This document shows, in pieces, positions 46,433 to 53,990 of a stretch of DNA of 64,000 nucleotides (the first letter of the stretch is position 1; each line of letters begins with the position of its first letter). This DNA is from Microbacterium oxydans (GTDB lineage Bacteria; Actinomycetota; Actinomycetes; Actinomycetales; Microbacteriaceae): contig NZ_JYIV01000028.1 in NCBI RefSeq assembly GCF_000956405.1, positions 62,001 to 126,000 of the forward strand, given 5' to 3'. The notes beneath the pieces are model-generated. The model searched no databases, was not told the DNA's origin, and saw nothing but the letters and a program-made list of their open reading frames with translations. A program made the position numbers and the translations under genes.

Positions 46433-47371
46433 TCAGCTGTGCAACGCCGGGGTGCGTGCAGGGCCGGTCCTCCGCGTGATCCACCAGACGGCAGCGGTGA
46501 TCAGGATCAGTACTGCGCCGGGGATGAGGGTGGCGACGGACCCGGCGATCTCTCCTCGGCTGTTGAGCGCGCCGCCGAGGTCGACGTGCAGCGTCGTGCT
46601 GAGCACGAGGGCCGACACGTTGTAGACCACGTGGAGGACGATCGCGGTCTCGAGCCCCCCGGTGCGCCAGGTGACGATCGCCAAGGATCCGAACAGCACG
46701 AGGTAGGAGGTGAGGATGTACGGGTCGATCGAGCCGTGGAAGAGCGAGAAGAGGACCGTGGGGATGACAATGCCGATCACCGCGCCGAGGCGCGCGCCTC
46801 TCGTCCATCCGCCGACGATGCGGAACATGAACCCGCGGAAGCCGTACTCTTCGCCTGCTGCCGCGAGTGGAGTGAGCACCATGCCGATCACGAAATAGGC
46901 GACGAGGTCGAATGCCGACCAGGGCACCTGATCGACGGGCGCCAGGAGGAAGCCGAAGGCGACGACGAGGAGCAGCACCGGGCCGAAGGCGAGCAGCGCT
47001 CGTCCGAGCACGCCGTATCGGAAGCGTCCGGCTACGGAGTGCATCGACCGGAAGGGGACCCCGTAGAGCAGGCGCTGCAACAGCATGCAGTAGGGGATGA
47101 GCAGGGCGAGCGACAGTGCACCCGCAGCCTGCTGGAGCGGCGTGAAGCCCGAGCGCCCCAGGAGCTCGGTGTCGAGATAGCGCGCCCCGAGCACGAACGA
47201 CTGCGCGAAGACGACCATCCCGACGACCACCAGCACGATCGCGAGGATGCCGCGGAGGAGGCGGCGCTTCTCACCGGAGTAGACGCGGTGGTATTCGACG
47301 CCAGACGGGACCCGAGGGGTCGGGACGGGGTCGTCCGACTGGAGGAGCCAGTTCGGCGAGGTGTCGGTCAT
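46433..47371 (-). CDS. CPBP-family intramembrane metalloprotease
   Basis: 312 aa, about eight membrane helices. The three CPBP (Abi) motifs are present: AAGEEYGFRGFMF (EEYGFRG), VLFSLFHGS, and VLHVVYNVSA. Family members cut membrane substrates (as in CAAX processing) or confer bacteriocin self-protection. GAGGAATCACCC precedes the ATG. Two palindromic boxes of the same type as those at the TetR gene lie 21-69 bp upstream, so it is likely in that TetR regulon. Confidence 0.9.
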   Translation of the reverse strand: MTDTSPNWLLQSDDPVPTPRVPSGVEYHRVYSGEKRRLLRGILAIVLVVVGMVVFAQSFVLGARYLDTELLGRSGFTPLQQAAGALSLALLIPYCMLLQRLLYGVPFRSMHSVAGRFRYGVLGRALLAFGPVLLLVVAFGFLLAPVDQVPWSAFDLVAYFVIGMVLTPLAAAGEEYGFRGFMFRIVGGWTRGARLGAVIGIVIPTVLFSLFHGSIDPYILTSYLVLFGSLAIVTWRTGGLETAIVLHVVYNVSALVLSTTLHVDLGGALNSRGEIAGSVATLIPGAVLILITAAVWWITRRTGPARTPALHS

Positions 47372-47391
47372 GGGTGATTCCTCTTCAGTAC

Positions 47392-47440
47392 TAGTACAGC
47401 GTAATAATTACGAGAGGTTTCAAAGTAGCACAGCGTGCTA
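47392..47440 (-). promoter_or_regulatory. Two TetR-type boxes upstream of the CPBP gene
   Basis: TAGTACAGCGTAATA (47392-47406) and TAGCACAGCGTGCTA (47426-47440) are 15-bp dyads sharing the pattern TAnnAC-nnn-GTnnTA, 34 bp apart. The second is a perfect 6+3+6 palindrome. The same pattern occurs twice next to the TetR gene. Confidence 0.7.
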
Positions 47441-47628
47441 GAGGGTCGCGGGCCGGGGACCGAGGTTCGGGTAGGCGGCGGCGAGCGAGAGAGCGCGGGG
47501 CGCGTCGGGTGCGTGATCCCCCAGGTGATCTGCTCGTCGTGGCCTTTAGTGCCTGAGTGCGATCGCGAGCCAGCTCGATGCCACGACCGTGATGCCGAAG
47601 ATCGCCGCCGGACGTGTGAGGACGGCGG

Positions 47629-48564
47629 TCATGAGTTGCTGTGGTCGAGCGCGTGCAGGGTGATGGACGCAGCACTCGCCACAAGCGTGTCGTCGAAGTC
47701 TGCATGTGGCTCGTTCCGCGACGTCAGCACCGTGATGATGATGGGATCGTGCCCGGGTCGCGTGACGACGGCGATGTCGTTCCGGATCGGACCTGCGCCT
47801 CCCGATTTGTCGGCGACCGTCCAGCCGGCGGGTGCCCCGGCGCGGATGAGGGCGTCTCCGGTGCGGTTGTCGCTCATCCAGTCGACGAGCAACGCCGTGT
47901 CCGCAGGGGACAACGTGGAGCCGTCCAGGAGCCTCGCGAGTGAGGCCGTGAAGGCGGCAGCGGTGGTGGTGTCCTCCGTGCTGTCCGATTCGATCGTGTT
48001 GAGACCCGGCTCGTCATTCACGACCTCCGTGGTGGCATCTCCCAACTCGGCGAGTGCATCGTCGAGGGCTGCGGGGCCACCGATCCGGTCGAGGATGAGG
48101 TTGAGAGCGGCGTTGTCGCTGACGCGGACGGCCGCTTCGGCGAGCTGCGCGTAGGTGAGGCCGTCCTCGACGTGCTGCGAGGTCACGGGCGCGTGGCCGG
48201 CGGCGGCGGCTTCTTCCGCCGTCCACCGCACGCTCTCATCGCGGGCTGCGCCCGACGCGGACTGGAGGAAGACGGCCGCGGCGAAGGCCTTTATGGTGGA
48301 GGCGAAGCCGAAGCGGCGGTTCTCGCCGTACGCGACGGATTCGCCGGTTCCGGTATCGACCGCCATGACACCGACAGTCGCGTCGTACTCCCGTTCGAGG
48401 CCTGCGAGCTCGTCGGCCACGAGCTCGTCGAGGTCCGTTGCGGTCGCACGGGCCGTCGGAGATGCCGGGGCAGATTCGGCGGCAGGCGGGGGTGACCCCA
48501 CGCACCCCGCGAGCGCGAAGCCGGCGAGAAGGCAGCAGAGGCTGAAGGCCGGACTTCGGCGCAT
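47629..48564 (-). CDS. Class A beta-lactamase, lipoprotein
   Basis: 311 aa. Signal peptide with lipobox L-A-G-C21, then a linker and the penicillin-binding fold: S89-T-I-K92 (SxxK), S149-D-N (SDN), E185-P-G-L-N189 (general base, ExxxN) and K253-S-G (KTG-like). It hydrolyses beta-lactams, anchored outside the membrane. All catalytic groups are intact, so activity is likely; the spectrum cannot be read. ATG 48564 was chosen; GTG 48576 adds four residues. A small gap separates it from the TetR gene on the same strand, but the boxes are upstream of TetR, so joint transcription is possible. Confidence 0.92.
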   Translation of the reverse strand: MRRSPAFSLCCLLAGFALAGCVGSPPPAAESAPASPTARATATDLDELVADELAGLEREYDATVGVMAVDTGTGESVAYGENRRFGFASTIKAFAAAVFLQSASGAARDESVRWTAEEAAAAGHAPVTSQHVEDGLTYAQLAEAAVRVSDNAALNLILDRIGGPAALDDALAELGDATTEVVNDEPGLNTIESDSTEDTTTAAAFTASLARLLDGSTLSPADTALLVDWMSDNRTGDALIRAGAPAGWTVADKSGGAGPIRNDIAVVTRPGHDPIIITVLTSRNEPHADFDDTLVASAASITLHALDHSNS

Positions 48565-48633
48565 GTCGTCACGCACCGCCGAACGCCCTGGTGGGCGCGA
48601 GGACGACGCCCTGCACTTTCGTGGGCAGCGAGG

Positions 48634-49245
48634 TCACGCGGCGGGCCATTGGCTCATGACCGCGTGGACGGCGAGCCGCAGACTCGCCACCTCGGCGTCG
48701 ACGCCCACGGCATCGGAGGGCAGCGCGCGTTCGGTCATGATCCCCGTCAGAACAGTCGAGAGGAACCGCGCCCGCTCCTCGACCCGACCGCCGGGGATCG
48801 CGCCCTCGTCGATCAAGGTGGTCAGCCACTGCGCGATGCGATGCCGCCCCATGCGGTCCAGGGCGATGTAGGTCGCTGCCTCGTCTTCGGATGGAGCCGT
48901 GGCCACATATGCCTCGTAGAGCGCCCCCCACTGCTTCCGCGCGCTCTCACCCACGCCGACCTGACGGAGGATCAGCTGCAAGCATGCGATGAGCCGTTCC
49001 TCCGCCGTCGACGAATGATCATTGATCGGATCGTCGGGGAGCTCCAAGTCGTACATCGCGGCCACCACCGTGTCGATGAGTTCCCGCTGTGTCGGGAAGA
49101 AGTGGCGGAGCGAGCCCGTGCTCACCTGAGCGCGGGCCGCCACTGCTCTCACACTCAGACGTGCGGTGGGGTTCTCGCCCAACATGGTTGCCGCAGCGAT
49201 GAGGATCTTCTCCCGCGTTCCCGGTTCCTTCGATGCTTCGTCCAT
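48634..49245 (-). CDS. TetR-family transcriptional regulator
   Basis: 203 aa. N-terminal TetR HTH (about residues 10-56): REKILIAAATMLGE, RLSVRAVAARAQVSTGSLRHFFPTQRELID. The C-terminal ligand domain is helical. Two boxes of the TAnnACnnnGTnnTA type lie between it and the divergent gene at 49332, suggesting autoregulation. The same boxes precede the CPBP protease gene. Confidence 0.92.
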   Translation of the reverse strand: MDEASKEPGTREKILIAAATMLGENPTARLSVRAVAARAQVSTGSLRHFFPTQRELIDTVVAAMYDLELPDDPINDHSSTAEERLIACLQLILRQVGVGESARKQWGALYEAYVATAPSEDEAATYIALDRMGRHRIAQWLTTLIDEGAIPGGRVEERARFLSTVLTGIMTERALPSDAVGVDAEVASLRLAVHAVMSQWPAA

Positions 49246-49266
49246 TTTCCCTCATAGCCGCCCGTC

Positions 49267-49314
49267 TATAACGGTGTGCTAGTTTAGCCCGTCGTCGGCT
49301 ATCACACTGTATTA
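49267..49314. promoter_or_regulatory. Two TetR-type boxes between TetR and the divergent gene
   Basis: TATAACGGTGTGCTA (49267-49281) and TATCACACTGTATTA (49300-49314) fit TAnnAC-nnn-GTnnTA and are 33 bp apart, almost the same spacing as the pair at the CPBP gene. Confidence 0.68.
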
Positions 49315-49331
49315 GATTTCTGGAGGTCGAG

Positions 49332-49976
49332 ATGATGGCGAGAAAGAACTGGCGCAACCGTCGAGTCCGCGTCGGCTCCGGCGAACCGCTGCGCCGCTAT
49401 CGCTGGTGGCAGATGTTCGGCAGGTCTCTCCGATCGATCACGCTGCGCTCAGCGGCCGGCACGACATCGACGTACACGATCGACGTCCGTCACGCCGGGG
49501 ATATGACCGACGGCGAGATCCGTGCCCGTCTCTACATCGATGGAGCCTTGCAGTCCTACGCGAAGATGCCCACGCGCTTCGCGGTGCCCGGCGGACACAT
49601 CGAGGTGGCGATCACCGGGTTCGGGCTCAAACGGTGCCACTATGTGCGGGCAGACGGTGTGGAACAGCAGCTGTCGCCCGATTCTCGATCCGCCGAAGGG
49701 CGTCGCGCTCGCCTGCACGAGCGGCATCCCGGAGTGAGCCGCGTGATCGGCATCGTCTCCGTCGTGTTCGTCGTGGCCGGCCTCACAGTCGAGGTCCCTC
49801 AGATCATCGAGGCTCTCTCGAAGATCCCCCTGATCGCCGACTCGATCGGCACCTTCACGTCTCCTATCCGACTCCCGCTCCCGCTCAATCTGCTCGTCGG
49901 TCTCGCCGCTGTCCTCGGCAGCACGGAGCGAGCCCTGCGAATGCGTTCGAGCTGGATCGACGAGCTCGCCAGCTGA
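49332..49976 (+). CDS. Membrane protein of unknown function, divergent from TetR
   Basis: 214 aa. Residues 1-130 are basic and beta-rich (TYTIDVRHAGDMTDGEIRARLYIDG, GGHIEVAITGFGLKRCHYVR), followed by two membrane helices at about 136-155 and 175-195. No family recognised. CTGGAGG precedes ATG 49332. The TetR boxes place it in the TetR regulon with the CPBP protease. Confidence 0.7.
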   Translation: MMARKNWRNRRVRVGSGEPLRRYRWWQMFGRSLRSITLRSAAGTTSTYTIDVRHAGDMTDGEIRARLYIDGALQSYAKMPTRFAVPGGHIEVAITGFGLKRCHYVRADGVEQQLSPDSRSAEGRRARLHERHPGVSRVIGIVSVVFVVAGLTVEVPQIIEALSKIPLIADSIGTFTSPIRLPLPLNLLVGLAAVLGSTERALRMRSSWIDELAS

Positions 49977-50171
49977 CCCCGAGGAAGCCGCCCGTTCGGT
50001 GTGCATTCCGGATGGCGGTGGAGAGCACTCATCGTGATCGAAGACCGGAGCGCGATCCGCGACGCGGGTGTCCGACGTCGTCCCGTGGTGGCCAGACGTC
50101 GAGGTTCCTGATCGTGGCGCTAGTCAGAAGCAGGGTGGACCGCACGCGCGGGTCTCGTCTACCGTCTAACC

Positions 50172-52247
50172 ATGTCCAAGCGGGTGGTGGGGATAGTCAG
50201 TGCTCTGTGCGCGCTCGTCCTGGGGTCGGTTCCCGCGGCTGCGGTGGCGGCGGTGCCGGTGCCTGATGCGGGATCAGCCGTGGTGACAGTCCGCACGGGC
50301 GGGGACCGGGTGAGCGACACGCAAGTCGCCGGTCTCGCCGGCGTGCAACTCGGTCTGTTCACCTCCGAGACCGATACGGTTCCGGTCGCACTGTGCACCT
50401 CCGACACAGATGGGGACTGCAGTTTCGTCCTCGCGGACCCTCTCCTCGGCTCGTCGTACTGGGTCGGGCAGGTGGATGTCCCGGCCGGTTGGTACGCCAA
50501 CCCCACGCTGCGGACGGGGCGGGCGAGCGGATCCGAATCGGTCGCTTCGGCGTACCGGTTCCAGACACCTGCTGTACAAGCGGGGCAGACCTATCGGTCC
50601 ACGAGCGAGTTCATGATCTCCTCGTCGAACTCGCTGCCGACGCGATCGAACGGCGTCTGGCAGCAGTCCCGCGTCAACCCCTCCCTGGATGCGCAATGCG
50701 GTTCGGACGTGGCGATCGTCATGGACCTCTCCGCTTCGGTGGGTTCCGCGTTGCCGCAGTTGAAGCAGGCCGCGGACGCTTTCGCGAACGCGCTGGTGGG
50801 CACCCCGTCGCGCGGGGCGGTGTTCAGCTTCTCCCGTCAGTCGCCGAGCGTGGAGGCGGCGACGGGTCAGGTCAGCGAGAACCGTCCAGGGCTGATCTCA
50901 CTGTCCACTCAGGCGGGTGCCGACGCGTTCACTTCTCACTACGCGTCGTGGGGGCTGGGGTCGGGCACGAACTGGGACCAGGCGCTGCAGCAGGTCGCCG
51001 GCTCTCCCGAGCAGTACGACGTCGTCGTGGTCCTCACCGATGGGAATCCGGACCGATGGGGTGCCACGCATGGCGACGGTTCCAACACGCACTTCACCGA
51101 CGTGGAGGCCGCCGTGTTCTCGGCCAACACGATCAAGGCGAAGGGGACGCGGGTCGTGTCGTTCGGTATCGGATCGGGCGTGGAGGGCATCAGCTCGCTC
51201 AACCTCGCCGCGATCTCCGGGCAGACGGCCTTCGACGGCACCAACGTCGCCTCGGCCGACTACTTCCAGACGGCTGACTATGCATCGGCCGCTGCGCAGC
51301 TCGGGCAGCTCGCCCTCGCCGGATGCACCGGGACCCTGTCGGTGGTGAAGCAGATCGTTCCTGCGACCACGACGGGGTCCGACATCACGGGCGCCGTACC
51401 CGCAGGCGCCGGGTGGACGTTCGAAGCGCAGGCGGCGGAGGATGGCACCGTCGTGGCACCGCCTGTCGCGACGACGACCGACGATGGCACGGGCTCTGTG
51501 TCCTTCGACCTCACGCCCGCAGCGGGGGCGAGCTCATCCGGGGTGACGGTGAGTGAGCGCCAGCAACCGGGGTACTCCCTGGTGCCTCAGGCCGGGCAGA
51601 ATGCCGTATGCACGGACCTGACCACGGGCGCCGCTGTCGCGTCGACTTCGGTCGGCACGACAGGATTCGCCGTGGACGTACCCGCAGCGTCCGGGGTGAG
51701 CTGCATCGTCTACAACCGTGCTCCCGCCGAGGCATCGATCACCGTCGACAAGGTGTGGGTCGTCGATGGCGAGGAGTACGCCGACGGCGCGCAGCCGGGT
51801 GGACTGACCGCCGCGCTCGAGCTCACCGGACCGAACGGTGCAGGACCCACCCCGCAGGACTTCGGCGTTGCCCGACCCGGGTACACCGCCGGCGATCCGG
51901 TGGAGGTCTCCGAGGAGACGACGGTCGACCTCGAGGGCTGCACCGTGACCGCGAGCGGGCTGGAGACTGCTGCTGGAGAGCCGGTGTCGACGACGCTTCC
52001 CGCCGTCGTGACGCTCTCGATCGGGGCCAACGCATACACGCTCCGTAACACGGTGGATTGCGTCGCCGAGCCGACACCCGCGCCGTCCGACCCGAGTCCG
52101 ATCGACCCGGGGTCGGCGCCCGGATCGGGATCGCTGGCCAACTCGGGTCTCGATGCGACTTCTCTGGCGCTTTCCGTGGCCGTGGGTCTCGCGGCCGTCT
52201 TCGGCGGCCTCGCGCTGGGACTCACACGCGTTTTTCGGAGGCGATGA
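50172..52247 (+). CDS. vWA-domain cell-surface protein with sortase-type tail
   Basis: 691 aa. Signal peptide (about 1-27); an N-terminal beta domain; a von Willebrand A domain with MIDAS D185-x-S187-x-S189 and LTDGN; then two SpaA/prealbumin-like beta domains (LSVVKQIVPATTTG, ITVDKVWVVDGEEY). A Ser/Pro linker precedes LANSG, a hydrophobic helix and RVFRRR, the layout of a cell-wall sorting signal, though the motif departs from LAxTG/LPxTG. This resembles a pilus-tip-type adhesin. TACCGT (50160-50165) is 6 nt before the ATG. No sortase gene is in the window. Confidence 0.82.
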   Translation: MSKRVVGIVSALCALVLGSVPAAAVAAVPVPDAGSAVVTVRTGGDRVSDTQVAGLAGVQLGLFTSETDTVPVALCTSDTDGDCSFVLADPLLGSSYWVGQVDVPAGWYANPTLRTGRASGSESVASAYRFQTPAVQAGQTYRSTSEFMISSSNSLPTRSNGVWQQSRVNPSLDAQCGSDVAIVMDLSASVGSALPQLKQAADAFANALVGTPSRGAVFSFSRQSPSVEAATGQVSENRPGLISLSTQAGADAFTSHYASWGLGSGTNWDQALQQVAGSPEQYDVVVVLTDGNPDRWGATHGDGSNTHFTDVEAAVFSANTIKAKGTRVVSFGIGSGVEGISSLNLAAISGQTAFDGTNVASADYFQTADYASAAAQLGQLALAGCTGTLSVVKQIVPATTTGSDITGAVPAGAGWTFEAQAAEDGTVVAPPVATTTDDGTGSVSFDLTPAAGASSSGVTVSERQQPGYSLVPQAGQNAVCTDLTTGAAVASTSVGTTGFAVDVPAASGVSCIVYNRAPAEASITVDKVWVVDGEEYADGAQPGGLTAALELTGPNGAGPTPQDFGVARPGYTAGDPVEVSEETTVDLEGCTVTASGLETAAGEPVSTTLPAVVTLSIGANAYTLRNTVDCVAEPTPAPSDPSPIDPGSAPGSGSLANSGLDATSLALSVAVGLAAVFGGLALGLTRVFRRR

Positions 52248-52423
52248 CGGGCATGCGTCGCCGTTGATCGCCCTCCCTGAACAACGATCATCGAAGGAGA
52301 ACTCACGGGCCTGGAGGGCGCGAACGCCGACCCCCGCCGTATCGCGGCGCATCGGCGCGCAGCCGTCGAAGGAATGCTCCGAGACGCATGACTCCACAAG
52401 CTGCGCGATCTCGGAGTCGGAAG

Positions 52424-53782
52424 TCAGATCTCGCGCACAACCGGTGGAGGGGACCACTCCTGGTCGAGGATCTCTTGGTCCGGCCAGTACGCACGGAGAT
52501 ACAGAGAGAAGTCTCCCGCCGGTGCGGGCAACCAGTTCGCGAGGTCGTCGGGGTTGGTCGGCTGCTCGCCGCCGACGAGGAGCGTGAGAGATCCGTCGGA
52601 GCCGGGGACCAGTGACTTGTTCTTCGTGCCCAAGGAGTAGCGGCGCAGCTCGTTCGGATGGAAGAAGTGCTTCGCGTTGTAGAGCGTCAGCGACCAGAAC
52701 CCGCGTACCGGAGGAAGGTGGCCGGCCGCGAACGTGATCCGATAGGTGGAGGTGCCGTGGAGTCGAGCTCCATCGGCATCGAGGTCGAGATAGTAGTAGC
52801 ACGTCTCGTTCGGCGCGTTCACGAAGATGTTCGCCTTCGCCATGGCCGTCCGCGAGAGGTATGAGGTGCCGAACTGTGCGCCGTCTCGCTGCGTCGACCA
52901 GTGATACCCAGCAGGAATTCCGATGTTGCGGAACTCGAAGAGCTCCGCTACCAGTCCTCTGTCTGCGGTGACAGCGGCTTCCGTGAGCACCGCCCGGATC
53001 TGGTCATCAGTCTCAGCGGCGTCCGCGAGCTGTCGGAACATGGCGTAGACGGCTTCCTCACCGCTTCGCGGCGGGACCTCATCGAGGACGAGCGAGAGGT
53101 CAGCGGGAAACCGTGTGGGATCGACCCACTGCGTCTCCGGGGTCTCCGCTCCTGCCGTCGGCGCCTCGCCATAGTGAGGTAGTGCGGTCCAGTCGGTCTC
53201 CTTCACCGACCCGTCGTACTCATCGAGCGGATACACGCCGATGCGGGAGAGCGTCGGGAGAATCGCTTCCCGGTCCTCAGCCGTATCGTCCATGAAGACG
53301 CGGGGGATGACGATCGCCATCGGAGTGTCGTACCGGAAGATGCCTTGAAAACCCTCGGGGATCTCGCCGCTCCACCCTGTGTGGGCGAGGAGGTAGAAGC
53401 CAGGGGCGCTGTCGTACATCGCCCCCAGGTGGACGAACGATTCCGTGCGCTGATCGACACCCTGACAGACCCAGAACCGGTCTCCGAAATCGGGCAACTG
53501 CACGACGGTCGGCCCGACCTCCGCGGCGAGCATCCCGAACCCGTAAGCGACATCCTGGTTCGGACAGGCCACGAGCCGCTCGGCGGGCTCCACGTAGTCG
53601 TGCAGCATCGCGATGCGCCCGGGAGGAGTCACCGGCCCGATGCCTTGAAGGAGCCCTGGTGCGGGGAGCTTCTCCATCGCCAGGCGTCGGTTGCGCATAT
53701 TGACCAACGGCCAAGCCCAGAGATACGCCGCCTTCCCGAAGGATCTGATGTACTCGTCGGTCAACGCGAATCCGGGGTTCAT
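52424..53782 (-). CDS. DUF1254/DUF1214 domain protein
   Basis: 452 aa. YIRSFGKAAYLWAWPLVNMRNRR with PNQDVAYGFGMLA and VVQLPDFGDRFWVCQGVDQRTESF is the DUF1254 start, and the C-terminal GFWSLTLYNAKHFFHPNELRRYSLG with GSLTLLVG is DUF1214. These proteins are common and mostly uncharacterised. No signal peptide seen. ATG 53782 was chosen; GTG 53800 adds six residues. It sits alone between two surface-protein genes on the opposite strand. Confidence 0.88.
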   Translation of the reverse strand: MNPGFALTDEYIRSFGKAAYLWAWPLVNMRNRRLAMEKLPAPGLLQGIGPVTPPGRIAMLHDYVEPAERLVACPNQDVAYGFGMLAAEVGPTVVQLPDFGDRFWVCQGVDQRTESFVHLGAMYDSAPGFYLLAHTGWSGEIPEGFQGIFRYDTPMAIVIPRVFMDDTAEDREAILPTLSRIGVYPLDEYDGSVKETDWTALPHYGEAPTAGAETPETQWVDPTRFPADLSLVLDEVPPRSGEEAVYAMFRQLADAAETDDQIRAVLTEAAVTADRGLVAELFEFRNIGIPAGYHWSTQRDGAQFGTSYLSRTAMAKANIFVNAPNETCYYYLDLDADGARLHGTSTYRITFAAGHLPPVRGFWSLTLYNAKHFFHPNELRRYSLGTKNKSLVPGSDGSLTLLVGGEQPTNPDDLANWLPAPAGDFSLYLRAYWPDQEILDQEWSPPPVVREI

Positions 53783-53990
53783 GCGCCCAGCATGGCTCAC
53801 CCGCGAGGCATCCGTCTAGAGAACTCGAGGACAGCGCGTGGAGGACTCTCGCGCTGTTGTCGGCAGCAGACGACGCGGGCCTGGAGCGCATCAGCACGCA
53901 GGGAAAACTAATCGGCGCAATCCCTTGCACGCGGAATACTCCCGGGTCTACTCTCCGGCTGGGGGAGATATCCGACCGAAGTGAGTCGAG

